From Mycolicibacterium flavescens (GTDB taxonomy: Bacteria; Actinomycetota; Actinomycetes; Mycobacteriales; Mycobacteriaceae): DNA of 64,000 nt. Below are positions 18,428-26,940 of the stretch, one piece after another; the first letter of the stretch is position 1; every line of letters begins with the position of its first letter. The stretch is from contig LR134353.1 in assembly GCA_900637135.1 (NCBI GenBank), forward strand, positions 372,001-436,000. The letters are read 5' to 3'. Position numbers and translations under genes: made by a program. Under the pieces are notes generated by a model. The model worked only from the letters and a program-made list of their open reading frames with translations. It made no database searches and had not been told where the DNA came from.

Positions 18428-18444
18428 TTTTGACGACCGGAGGT
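18418..18444 (+). promoter_or_regulatory. Shine-Dalgarno-sequestering hairpin of terC
   Basis: ACCTCCGG (18418-18425) and CCGGAGGT (18437-18444) form a perfect 8-bp hairpin with an 11-base loop. The 3' strand contains the terC ribosome site GGAGG (18439-18443). The 5' strand is also the 3' strand of the riboswitch closing helix, so the two structures exclude each other: ligand bound leaves the ribosome site free. Confidence 0.75.
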
Positions 18445-18447
18445 TAA

Positions 18448-19452
18448 GTGAACGTTTCCACCCTCGAATGGATCATCACGCTGAGCGTGACGATGGCCAT
18501 CCTGCTGTTCGACGTCATCGTGATCGGCCGCCGGCCGCACGAACCGTCGAAGCGGGAGACCGGGACCGCGCTGACGATCTACGTCAGCCTGGCGATCGCC
18601 TTCGGGATCTGGACCTGGTTCTTCCACGGCAGCCAGTACGGCGTCGAGTTCTTCGCGGGCTGGCTGACCGAGTACAGCTTGTCGGTGGACAACCTGTTCG
18701 TCTTCCTGATCATCATGGCCAGCTTCAATGTGCCCAGGAAGTACCAGCAGCAGGCGCTTCTCGTCGGCATCATCCTGGCGCTGATCTTCCGAGGCATTTT
18801 CATCGCGCTCGGCGCCGTGGCCATCAACCAGTTCTCGTGGGTCTTCTACATCTTCGCCGCGTTCCTCATCTACACGGCGATCAAACTCGCCCGCGACACC
18901 GACCACGAGGACGACGGCGACAACGTCGTGGTCAGGTTCGCCCGCAACCACCTGAGCATGACCGACACGTGGGACGGCCTGAAGCTGTGGGTGAAGGAGA
19001 ACGGCAAGCGGTTGATGACGCCGATGTTCCTCGTCATCGTGGCGCTGGGCACCACGGACCTGATCTTCGCGCTCGACTCGATCCCCGCCATCTACGGGCT
19101 CACCCAGGAGCCGTACCTGGTCTTCACCGCCAACGTCTTCGCGTTGATGGGCCTGCGGCAGCTCTACTTCCTGCTGGGCGACCTGCTCAAACGGCTGGTG
19201 TACCTGTCGCAGGGCCTGGCCTTCATCCTGGGGTTCATCGGCGTGAAGCTGCTTCTGCACGCGCTGCACGAGAACGAGGTGCCGTTCATCAACGGCGGTG
19301 AGCACGTCCCGGTGCCCGAGATCCCGACCCTGCTGTCGCTGGGCGTGATCATCGTGACGTTGCTCATCACCACCGCGGCGAGCCTCTACAAGACCCGGGT
19401 GCACGATGTGAAGAACGCGGCCAACGACAACTCCAAATTGGATTCGCGCTGA
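18448..19452 (+). CDS. TerC-family integral membrane protein, probable metal exporter
   Basis: A 334-residue TerC/Alx family protein with eight to nine hydrophobic segments. Family signatures are SLSVDNLFVFLIIM (about residues 86-99) and FALDSIPAIYGLT (about 209-221), each with a conserved intramembrane aspartate. Many members export manganese or metallate secreted proteins. The GTG start follows GGAGG by 4 bases. A riboswitch of the manganese class precedes the gene, so the product probably lowers Mn2+. It is followed by a strong hairpin at 19463-19479, so it is transcribed alone. Confidence 0.93.
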   Translation: MNVSTLEWIITLSVTMAILLFDVIVIGRRPHEPSKRETGTALTIYVSLAIAFGIWTWFFHGSQYGVEFFAGWLTEYSLSVDNLFVFLIIMASFNVPRKYQQQALLVGIILALIFRGIFIALGAVAINQFSWVFYIFAAFLIYTAIKLARDTDHEDDGDNVVVRFARNHLSMTDTWDGLKLWVKENGKRLMTPMFLVIVALGTTDLIFALDSIPAIYGLTQEPYLVFTANVFALMGLRQLYFLLGDLLKRLVYLSQGLAFILGFIGVKLLLHALHENEVPFINGGEHVPVPEIPTLLSLGVIIVTLLITTAASLYKTRVHDVKNAANDNSKLDSR

Positions 19453-19462
19453 GCGCAAGGCT

Positions 19463-19485
19463 CGGCCCGCCGCGGGCCGTCTTCT
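19463..19485 (+). terminator. Hairpin terminator after terC
   Basis: CGGCCCG (19463-19469) and CGGGCCG (19473-19479) form a perfect stem with a 3-base loop, followed by the T-rich TCTTCT. It lies 10 bases after the terC stop. Confidence 0.75.
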
Positions 19486-19496
19486 AGCCTTGCCGG

Positions 19497-19886
19497 GTGC
19501 GCCTCTTCGTGACCGATACCTCGGGCAGCTGGGATGAACTGACCGACGGTGGCCAACCGCCCGTCCGCGTCGCGGCCACGGACCTGCAACATGCGCGGCG
19601 GGTCCGCGCGCGGGTGCGGGTCGACGGCGACGTCGCAGTCATCCTCGACGTCACGGTCGCCGTCGCGGCCGACTTCCGGTCCGCGCGCGACGCCCTGGAA
19701 CCGGCCGACGGCGTGCGCTACGCGGGCACCGTCGACGGTCTGGCCGGCCTGATCGCCGACATCGAATCGGCCGACGTCGCCGACGGCGTCACGCTCGTAC
19801 CCGTGTCGCCGCGTGACGACGTGCACGCGCTGGGCCACGCAGTGCTGCGAAGCCTCGAATTACGCGGTCAAGCGAAGGCGTCGTAG
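19497..19886 (+). CDS. Small protein of unknown function, possible luciferase-monooxygenase-like tail
   Basis: A 129-residue protein with no signal or membrane segment. The second half (YAGTVDGLAGLIADIES, ADGVTLVP) is reminiscent of the C-terminal end of luciferase-like flavin monooxygenases, where a GTP-type loop is followed by helices and DGF-type strands. The first half is not recognised. The GTG start lies 6 bases after TAGCCT (19485-19490), pointing to leaderless transcription directly after the terC terminator. It converges with the LuxR-type regulator gene, 8 bases away. A real gene is likely from codon use and promoter; the family resemblance is weak. Confidence 0.65.
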   Translation: MRLFVTDTSGSWDELTDGGQPPVRVAATDLQHARRVRARVRVDGDVAVILDVTVAVAADFRSARDALEPADGVRYAGTVDGLAGLIADIESADVADGVTLVPVSPRDDVHALGHAVLRSLELRGQAKAS

Positions 19887-19894
19887 GCCGGCGC

Positions 19895-22800
19895 TCAGCG
19901 GTGCCTGGCCGCCTCCTGTGCGAGCTGCACCCGAGAGGTCAGTCCGAGCTTGGTGTACACGTGGGTGAGGTGGGCCTGCACGGTCCGTGGTGAGACGAAC
20001 AACCGCGCGGCGACCTCCTTGTTGCCCAGGCCCTCGCTGACCAGCTTGACGACGTCGAGTTCGGCCCGGGTCAACGACTCCCACCCGCTTCCGGCGCGCT
20101 TACGCTCACCGCGACCACGTTGCGCATAGGCGAGCGCTTCGTCGACGGACAGTGCCGCGCCTTCGGCCCGCGCGGTATCAAACCCCTGCTCGCCCAACGC
20201 TTCCCGAAGCATATCCGCCGCCTGTCCGACAACGGAGTCGAGGACCTTGAAGCGCACGACGCCCATGTGATCGAACGCGGCGTCCGCAGCGCCGAGCAAC
20301 CGCGCGCCCGCAAGATGGTTGCCGCTCATGGCTGCGACGGAGGCGAGGCCCTCCAGTGCGAAGGGCACAACGAGGTGGCAGCCGAGGCGGACGGCCAGGT
20401 CGAGCGCGTCGTCGACGTCGCGCTCCGCCGCCCCGAGTTCACCTGCGGCGACCTTCACGTATGCCCGGGCAACCAACGCAAGCGATCGGCCAACGCCCGT
20501 CGTCTGCGTGACCACCTCATCGGCACAACGACGCGCAGCATCGAGGTCACCGCACGCAACCGGGCCCAGCGGTGTCCAGGCATAGGTGGAGGCGACTCGG
20601 GTATCGACGCCTGTGAGGGCACGGGCCATTTCGCGCGCCTGCCACGCCGCTGGCGCGTCGCCGGCGGCGAGGTGGACGTGAGCAAACGCGGTGTAGACCG
20701 CACCCTTGTAGTAGTCGAAGAGCTCGGAAGCATGACGGAGGGCCTGCTGCGCGGTCATCAGGGCGCGGTCCAGCTCGCCTGTGTAAGCCAGGGCGTAGCT
20801 CTGCACCACCAACGTGTACATCGAGAACATCGCATCGCGGTTGGCCGAACATTCGTCGACCAGCTCGGTCAACCGCCGGATTGCTCCCCGCACGTCGCCG
20901 ATCATGAGCTCCCTCCACGCCAGTGCGAAGCGACACTGCCGTGAGACGAAATCGTCGCCGATGTCGGTGGCGATTCGAAGACCCTCCTCGGCGGCGTGCT
21001 GCACCACCGCGGCCGAACGGTCACCGATGAAGGCGGCCAGCGCCTCCTGCGCCCGGATCTGGCCCAGAATCCACGAATCACCCAGGTCTTGGGCCAGTTC
21101 GGCCGCCTCCGTGAAGTACTGCCGGGCCGATTCGTCGCCGGCGGCGAACATTCCGCAGGCGGTCAAGGCTCGCGCCAGCTGTGCGGGATCGCCGAGCTCT
21201 CTGGCCAGTTCGAGGACTTGGTGCACCTCGCGCACATTGTCGTTGGTGGCGAGAAACGCCAGCAGCATAGCCTTGTTCGCAGACGCCCTCACTCGTGACG
21301 GCGAAGCGCCGCAGGACTGCACGTCCGCGTCGGCGAGCGCGGTGCTCAGCCAGCTGATCCCCTCCTGGATGCGGCCGCGCGTCAACCACAACGGTTGCAG
21401 CGAGGACGCCAAGGTGAGCGCTCGCTCGGCATCGCCGCCCTCTCGACTCCACGCGAAAGCTGCCCGAAGATTGTCGATTTCGGCTTCGGCCCAGTCGACG
21501 CGCCGTTCGTGGTCGGTATCGGGCGGCCTGTCGAGAAGCGCGGCCGTCGCACTGTAATGATCGCGGTGCCGTGCGCGTATGACGTCACCCTCGCGTGATT
21601 CGTGCAGTTTCTCCTGGGCGTACTGGCGCACGGTCTCCAGCAGCCGGTAGCGGGTGCCCCAACCGGTGTCGTCGGCAACGACGAGAGACTTGTCCACCAG
21701 GAGGGTGAGTTGATCGAGCACCTGATAGCGCTCAGCGTCGTCATCGCCGGCGACGGCGTGCGCGGCGTCGAGGTCGAAGCCGCCGAAAAACACTGCCAGC
21801 CTTCGGAACAACGTCTGCTCCGGCTCGCTCAGCAACGCGTGCGACCAGTCCACCGATGCGCGCAACGTCTGCTGGCGGCGCACAGAGGTACGCGCTCCAC
21901 CCGTCAGGAGACGGAACTGGTCGTGCAGGCTGTCGAGGATCTCGTCGGGTGACAGCGCCCGCACCCGGGCCGCGGCGAGTTCGATCGCGAGCGGAAGCCC
22001 GTCGAGCCTGCGGCATATCTCGGTGACGGTTCCCGAGTTCTGCGCCGAGATTCGGAAATCGGGTTTGGTTCTGCGGGCGCGGTCGGAAAACAGCTCGAGC
22101 GCTTCGTCGGCCAGCGACAGCGAGGGGACCCGCCAGCTCACCTCGCCCGTTACACCGATCGGTTCGCGACTCGTGGTCAGCAACGTCAAGGTCGAAGAGG
22201 CACCCAGCAGCGCGATGACCATTTCAGCGGTCGCGTCGAGCAGGTGTTCGCAGTTGTCGAGCACGATCAGCATTCGGCGGTCGCGAACGAACCGCAGCAC
22301 CACGTCGGTGGTCGGCTGCCCGGGCTGGTCGGGCAGGCCCAATGCGCGCGCGGTCGCCACGGGCACCACGTCGGGATCGGTGATCGGTGCCAGGTCGACG
22401 TACCAGACGCCGTCGGCGAAGTCGGTGGCGATTTCGACGGCGACCTGTATCGCGAGCCGGGTCTTGCCCGCCCCGCCCGCACCGGTCAGCGTGACCATGC
22501 GGTTGGTCTCGAGCGCCTCACGGATGTCACGGATCTCGGTCTTGCGTCCGATGAAACTCGACAGCTGAACCGGAAGGTTTTCGGCAGCAGGGACATTCGA
22601 CATGTGCGCCGTGCGCAGCGGTGGGAACTGATTGGGCAGATCGGGGTGGCAGAGTTGTACAACCCGTTCGGGGCGCGGCAGGTCACGCAGCGGGTGACTA
22701 CCGAGATCGTAGAGCGTGATGTCGGCGGGCAGTTGGTCGACGACGAGCGGTTCGGTCGCACCCGAGAGCACGGTTTGGCCGCCGTGCGCGAGGTCACGCA

Positions 22801-23191
22801 ACCGGGCGGCGCGGTTGATCGTCGGTCCGATGTAGTTGCCCTCATCTCGCAGACGAACGTCGCCAGTGTGGATCCCGATCCGCAGCTTGATCGGCGCCAG
22901 CGCTGCCCCCTGCAACGTCAAGGCGCAGGCCACCGCATCGGCGGCGCGGGCGAACGCGACGACGAAGCTGTCGCCTTCGCCCTGCTCGACGGGCCGTACG
23001 CCGCCATGAGCGGTGACCGCGTCGCCCAGTGTCCGGTCGAGACGCTCGACGGCAGTCCGCATCGCTTCCGGCTGGGTCTCCCACAGCCGAGTCGACCCTT
23101 CGACATCAGCCAGCAGCAGCGTGACCGTTCCAGTAGGAAGCTCGCCCATGCTCACGTCGCTCCAGCTAGTTTCGCTCATGCTAGCCAGCAT
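19895..23191 (-). CDS. Cyclase-domain / NTPase / LuxR-type transcriptional regulator
   Basis: A 1098-residue regulator. An N-terminal class III cyclase-like domain (about 18-185: LLLADVEGSTRLWE, EGDSFVVAF, IGIHTGDV) is followed by an NB-ARC-type ATPase (GAGGAGKTRLA about 237, LIVLDNCEHLL) and a long helical TPR-like region. It ends with a LuxR helix-turn-helix in the last 60 residues (LTRAELDVVKLVSEGLGNKEVAARL). This is the architecture of Rv0386, Rv0890c, Rv1358 and Rv2488c. The usual substrate lysine before the GD motif is glutamine, so cyclase activity is doubtful. Start is uncertain: ATGs at 23191, 23179 and 23149 are possible. The first two sit in the palindrome CATGCT-AGCC-AGCATG. Confidence 0.9.
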   Translation of the reverse strand: MLASMSETSWSDVSMGELPTGTVTLLLADVEGSTRLWETQPEAMRTAVERLDRTLGDAVTAHGGVRPVEQGEGDSFVVAFARAADAVACALTLQGAALAPIKLRIGIHTGDVRLRDEGNYIGPTINRAARLRDLAHGGQTVLSGATEPLVVDQLPADITLYDLGSHPLRDLPRPERVVQLCHPDLPNQFPPLRTAHMSNVPAAENLPVQLSSFIGRKTEIRDIREALETNRMVTLTGAGGAGKTRLAIQVAVEIATDFADGVWYVDLAPITDPDVVPVATARALGLPDQPGQPTTDVVLRFVRDRRMLIVLDNCEHLLDATAEMVIALLGASSTLTLLTTSREPIGVTGEVSWRVPSLSLADEALELFSDRARRTKPDFRISAQNSGTVTEICRRLDGLPLAIELAAARVRALSPDEILDSLHDQFRLLTGGARTSVRRQQTLRASVDWSHALLSEPEQTLFRRLAVFFGGFDLDAAHAVAGDDDAERYQVLDQLTLLVDKSLVVADDTGWGTRYRLLETVRQYAQEKLHESREGDVIRARHRDHYSATAALLDRPPDTDHERRVDWAEAEIDNLRAAFAWSREGGDAERALTLASSLQPLWLTRGRIQEGISWLSTALADADVQSCGASPSRVRASANKAMLLAFLATNDNVREVHQVLELARELGDPAQLARALTACGMFAAGDESARQYFTEAAELAQDLGDSWILGQIRAQEALAAFIGDRSAAVVQHAAEEGLRIATDIGDDFVSRQCRFALAWRELMIGDVRGAIRRLTELVDECSANRDAMFSMYTLVVQSYALAYTGELDRALMTAQQALRHASELFDYYKGAVYTAFAHVHLAAGDAPAAWQAREMARALTGVDTRVASTYAWTPLGPVACGDLDAARRCADEVVTQTTGVGRSLALVARAYVKVAAGELGAAERDVDDALDLAVRLGCHLVVPFALEGLASVAAMSGNHLAGARLLGAADAAFDHMGVVRFKVLDSVVGQAADMLREALGEQGFDTARAEGAALSVDEALAYAQRGRGERKRAGSGWESLTRAELDVVKLVSEGLGNKEVAARLFVSPRTVQAHLTHVYTKLGLTSRVQLAQEAARHR

Positions 23192-23192
23192 G
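23177..23192. promoter_or_regulatory. Palindrome over the start of the LuxR-type regulator
   Basis: CATGCT (23177-23182) and AGCATG (23187-23192) form a perfect inverted repeat with a 4-base spacer that contains two candidate start codons. It could be an autoregulatory site or a hairpin limiting initiation. Confidence 0.35.
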
Positions 23193-23301
23193 CGACCGGG
23201 GATATCGCGGAAACATCAGCGAAAATGCCGATAGTTCCGGCGCCGGAATGCGTAGGCGCGCTTCCACGGGAACGCGTGCAGCGCGGCTCAGGGGTCCGGC
23301 G

Positions 23302-23823
23302 TCACCAGTTGTCGTAGCCGCCTTCGGGACCCAGCATGCGTTCGAGCCGGGTGCGATTGATGCGGGCCAACTCGTTGCGGACGACCTTGCGCTCGGTCTC
23401 GATGTCGTTGTGCATCCGGTCGAGCATCGCTGCGAGCACCCGCCCCGCGTCGAAGCCGTTGACGAACATCACGAACCCGAAGCCGAAGTGCTCGAGGTAT
23501 CGCTTCGACGCTTGACTCAGGCGTTCCATCAGCTCGGGTTGGTCGCACCAGATCGCGCACTGCTCAGCGGCCGACTTCTCGCTGCCCGGTCGCCGCCCGA
23601 CGTCGGGGTAGGCCTGCAGGATGGTGTCGATGGAGTCCTCGCCGAGGCCGAACAGCAGCGCATCGGCTTCCCGGAACAGCGAGTCGTGGTCGGCGTACGG
23701 CCGTCCGCGCGCCAGATCGGCGGCCAGCGGCACGCTGTAACAGCATTCGTACACGGCGTGTACGGCCCTGCGCATCGGCATGGCGTTGAACGCTTCGAGG
23801 CCGATCCCCTGATGCATCAACAC
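23302..23823 (-). CDS. OHCU decarboxylase-like protein (uric acid pathway family)
   Basis: A 173-residue all-helical protein of the 2-oxo-4-hydroxy-4-carboxy-5-ureidoimidazoline decarboxylase family. Visible family features are the N-terminal FNAMP, the C-W-D region with SEKSAAEQ, YLEHFGFGFVMFVNG, and the terminal R-x-N-x3-E-x8-E-x3-I-x3-R pattern. The usual catalytic histidine motif AHP is replaced by AYP (QAYPDVGRR), so activity is uncertain. No urate oxidase, HIU hydrolase or allantoinase gene is near. The start encodes MLMHQGIG (GTG at 23823); an internal ATG follows at 23817. Same strand as, and 110 bases upstream of, the LuxR-type regulator. Confidence 0.75.
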   Translation of the reverse strand: MLMHQGIGLEAFNAMPMRRAVHAVYECCYSVPLAADLARGRPYADHDSLFREADALLFGLGEDSIDTILQAYPDVGRRPGSEKSAAEQCAIWCDQPELMERLSQASKRYLEHFGFGFVMFVNGFDAGRVLAAMLDRMHNDIETERKVVRNELARINRTRLERMLGPEGGYDNW

Positions 23824-23906
23824 GACAGCAATGATCGACCGCGAGGGGAACGTCCCGGTTACGCCGTGTTACGGCGAGGAAAAATCAGCGCGCCCGTAAA
23901 TCGGGC

Positions 23907-24392
23907 TCAGTGGTCCTTCTGGAACCGCTCGACCGACGCCTGGACTTCGGCCTCGGCCTCGGCGCGACCGACCCAGTCGGCGGCCTTCACATACTTGCCC
24001 GGTTCGAGATCCTTGTAGTGCACGAAGAAGTGCTTGATCGCCTCGAGCTCATAGGAAGGCACGTCGCCGAGGTCCTGGATGTGTTCCCAGCGCGGGTCGT
24101 CGGCAGGCACGCACAGGACCTTGTCGTCGCCGCCGGCCTCGTCGGTCATCCGGAACATCGCCACCGGCCGCACATCGACGATGCAGCCGGGGAACACGGA
24201 TTCGGGCAGCAGCACCAGGGCGTCCAGCGGGTCGCCGTCCTCACCGAGGGTGTCCTCGAAGAATCCGTAATCGGTCGGGTAGGCCATCGACGTGTACAGG
24301 TAGCGGTCCAGCTTCACCCGGCCGCTCTCGTGGTCCACCTCGTATTTGTTGCGGGAACCCTTGGGGATCTCAATCACTACCTCGAACTGCAC
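23907..24392 (-). CDS. ppa: Inorganic pyrophosphatase
   Basis: A 161-residue family I soluble pyrophosphatase, hydrolysing pyrophosphate from biosynthetic reactions in the cytoplasm. Metal-site residues are in [21 protein letters not shown], and [15 protein letters not shown] is the active-site N-terminal strand. Length is typical for the hexameric bacterial enzyme. The GTG start at 24392 is preceded by AAGGAG. Divergent from dacB, as Rv3628 is from Rv3627c. Confidence 0.97.
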   Translation of the reverse strand: MQFEVVIEIPKGSRNKYEVDHESGRVKLDRYLYTSMAYPTDYGFFEDTLGEDGDPLDALVLLPESVFPGCIVDVRPVAMFRMTDEAGGDDKVLCVPADDPRWEHIQDLGDVPSYELEAIKHFFVHYKDLEPGKYVKAADWVGRAEAEAEVQASVERFQKDH

Positions 24393-24508
24393 GGCCGCGG
24401 CTCCTTGCCCTGTGCTCTGGTCTGGGGTCGTCCGGTGATAACGCGGGTCAACCTTAATGGAGGGATACGCTGCTTGTACGGGGGCGGTCCAGGTTGAGCA
24501 GGAGGGTT

Positions 24509-25882
24509 ATGCGGCCCAGTCAGTGGCGGCGATCCACGCACGTGGCGGTTTCGGTGGCGGTGTTGCTGCTGGTTGCCGTGGTCGTGGCGGTGGCCGCGAT
24601 GCTCACCACAGGTCGGTCGACCGAAGCCTCGGCGGGGAAGCCGACGCCGCCGGCCGCGACCGCGAACCCCGGTGTCGTGCCGGTCGCCGACTCGGCGCCC
24701 AAGCCTGTCCCGGACCGGCTGGCCGCCAAGCTCGCGCCCGTACTGGCCGACCCGAACCTCGGCGACCTCACCGGCCGGATCACCGACGCGCTGACCGGGG
24801 CCGAGTTGTGGGCGCAACGCGCCGACGTGCCGATGCAGCCGGCGTCGACCAACAAGTCGCTGACGGCCGCGGCCGCGCTGCTGACGCTGGACCGCGACGC
24901 GCGGTTGACCACCCGCGTGCTGCGCGGCAGCCAGCCCGGGGTGGTGGTGCTCAAAGGTGGCGGAGATCCGACGCTGTCGGCGGCACCGCCCGGTGAGGAC
25001 ACCTGGTACCGCGACGCGGCACGCATCAGCGACCTGGCCGAGCGGGTCCGCGGCAGCGGTATGGAGGTCACCCGGGTGGCGGTCGACGTCAGCACCTACA
25101 GCGGACCGACGCTGGCGCCGGGCTGGGATCCGCTCGACATCGACTACGGCGACATCGCGCCGATGGAGTCGGTGATGCTCGACGGCGGCCGCACCCAGCC
25201 GGTGAGCTACGACTCGGTGCGTTCGCACACGCCGGCGCTGGATGCCGGGCGAGCGCTGGCGGTGGCGTTGAAGGTCGACCCGGCGACGGTGACCGTGCTG
25301 CCGGGCGCGGCCAGCGGTGAGGAGATCGCCGCTGTCGAGTCACCGCCGTTGATCTCGCGGCTACGCGACATGATGTACGCCTCAGACAACGTGATGGCCG
25401 AGGCGATCGGCCGTGAGGTCGCCGCGCAGGCGAGCAGGCCGCAGAGTTTCGACGGCGCGACGCGCGCGACGCTGAGCGCGCTCGCCGACGCCGGCATCGA
25501 CACGGCCGGGGCGCGGCTGCTCGACTCCAGCGGGCTGTCGGTCGACGACCGGCTCACCGCGAAGACGCTCGACGAGGTGGCCCAAGCCGCGGCCGGTGAC
25601 GAGCATCCGGCGTTGCGACCGCTGGTCGACCTGCTGCCGGTGGCCGGCGGCAGCGGCACCCTGTCCAACCGTTATCTCGAGGGGGCGCACAAGGATTCGG
25701 CCGGCTTTCTGCGGGCCAAGACCGGCTCGCTGACCGGCACCAATTCGCTGTCGGGCATCGTCACTGACGAGGACGGACGGGTGCTCACGTTCGCGCTGAT
25801 CTCCAACAACGCAGGCCCGACTGGACGCATCGCGCTCGACAACGTGGCCGCCACACTGCGAGCCTGCGGGTGCAGCGCGTGA
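24509..25882 (+). CDS. dacB: D-alanyl-D-alanine carboxypeptidase/endopeptidase (PBP4 type)
   Basis: A 457-residue S13-family penicillin-binding protein trimming peptidoglycan stem peptides outside the membrane. An N-terminal hydrophobic anchor covers about 11-32. The active-site triads are S113-T-N-K116, S292-D-N294 and K404-T-G. The ATG at 24509 is preceded by AGGAGGGTT, deciding it over the GTG five codons upstream. The stop overlaps the next start as GTGA (25879-25882). Corresponds to Rv3627c. A shorter insert between the SxxK and SxN motifs separates it from low-molecular-mass DacA enzymes. Confidence 0.95.
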   Translation: MRPSQWRRSTHVAVSVAVLLLVAVVVAVAAMLTTGRSTEASAGKPTPPAATANPGVVPVADSAPKPVPDRLAAKLAPVLADPNLGDLTGRITDALTGAELWAQRADVPMQPASTNKSLTAAAALLTLDRDARLTTRVLRGSQPGVVVLKGGGDPTLSAAPPGEDTWYRDAARISDLAERVRGSGMEVTRVAVDVSTYSGPTLAPGWDPLDIDYGDIAPMESVMLDGGRTQPVSYDSVRSHTPALDAGRALAVALKVDPATVTVLPGAASGEEIAAVESPPLISRLRDMMYASDNVMAEAIGREVAAQASRPQSFDGATRATLSALADAGIDTAGARLLDSSGLSVDDRLTAKTLDEVAQAAAGDEHPALRPLVDLLPVAGGSGTLSNRYLEGAHKDSAGFLRAKTGSLTGTNSLSGIVTDEDGRVLTFALISNNAGPTGRIALDNVAATLRACGCSA

Positions 25883-26940
25883 GCCCCTCGACCAAATCCT
25901 CGCTGTCGGTCGGTCGCGCCGTCGACTGGGACTTCGCCGCCGCCGTGGGGGAGAAGCTCGCCCGGCCCGGCCCGGCGTCGACCGACTACACGCGCAAGCA
26001 GGTGATCGAGCAGTTGGCCGAGGCGTCGCGCTCCGCCGAACTGCCGGTGCGCGAGGTCACCGGTATGACCGAAGGCGGTGAGATCCCCGAGGCCCGAATC
26101 GTGGACCGCCCGCAGTGGATTCGCGCGGCCACCAGGTCCATGCGCGTGATGACGGGCGGATCGGACAAGCCGGCCGGTGCCATCAGCGGGCGCATCACGG
26201 GTGCGCAGACCGGAGCGGTGCTGGCGTTCATCTCCTCGGGCATCCTCGGCCAGTACGACCCGTTCGGCCCCGGCGGTGGCGAACTGCTGCTGATCTACCC
26301 GAACGTGATCGCCGTTGAGCGCCAGTTGCAGGTGCAGCCCTACGACTTCCGGCTGTGGGTCTGCCTGCACGAGGTCACCCACCGGGTGCAGTTCCGCGCC
26401 AACCCGTGGCTTGCCGAACACATGTCCGGTGCACTCGCCGTGCTCACCGAAGAAAGCTCCGACGACATCGCCGAGATGGTCTCCAGGCTCGCCTCGTTCG
26501 TGCGCAGCCGCCGCGACGAGACGAACGGCGGTGTGGCAGATGTCAATTCGAATGGGATGATCGGGCTGTTGCGGGCAGTGCAGTCCGAACCTCAGCGTGA
26601 GGCCCTCGACAAACTGCTCGTGCTCGGCACGCTGCTGGAAGGCCACGCGGACCACGTGATGGACGCCGTCGGTCCCGCTGTGGTGCCGTCGGTCGCCACG
26701 ATCCGCAAGCGGTTCGACGAGCGTCGTCAGCGCAAACAGTCGCCGCTGCAGCGGGTGGTGCGGATGCTACTGGGCATCGACGCCAAGCTCAGCCAGTACA
26801 CCCGCGGCAAGGCGTTCGTCGACCACGTGGTGTCCGCTGTCGGCATGGACCGGTTCAACGCCGTGTGGACGGGACCCGAAACACTGCCTCTGCCAGCCGA
26901 AATCGACGAGCCTCAACGATGGATCGACAGGGTGCTGTAG
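25879..26940 (+). CDS. Zincin-like metallopeptidase, DUF2342 family (Rv3626c-like)
   Basis: A 353-residue protein with the zinc motif HEVTH at residues 164-168. DUF2342 proteins form an actinobacterial zincin family often named F420-biosynthesis-associated, although their substrate is unknown. The third zinc ligand probably lies in the following helix (EESSDDIAEM). No signal peptide is visible. The GTG start at 25879 overlaps the dacB stop by four bases, and its 3' end overlaps tilS by 22 bases, so the dacB-zincin-tilS-hpt cluster is one transcription unit, as in M. tuberculosis. Confidence 0.92.
   Translation: MSPSTKSSLSVGRAVDWDFAAAVGEKLARPGPASTDYTRKQVIEQLAEASRSAELPVREVTGMTEGGEIPEARIVDRPQWIRAATRSMRVMTGGSDKPAGAISGRITGAQTGAVLAFISSGILGQYDPFGPGGGELLLIYPNVIAVERQLQVQPYDFRLWVCLHEVTHRVQFRANPWLAEHMSGALAVLTEESSDDIAEMVSRLASFVRSRRDETNGGVADVNSNGMIGLLRAVQSEPQREALDKLLVLGTLLEGHADHVMDAVGPAVVPSVATIRKRFDERRQRKQSPLQRVVRMLLGIDAKLSQYTRGKAFVDHVVSAVGMDRFNAVWTGPETLPLPAEIDEPQRWIDRVL

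Noticed and set aside
23248..24018. 256-codon plus-strand frame
   Set aside because: Antisense to the OHCU-decarboxylase homologue and ppa; no recognisable product.
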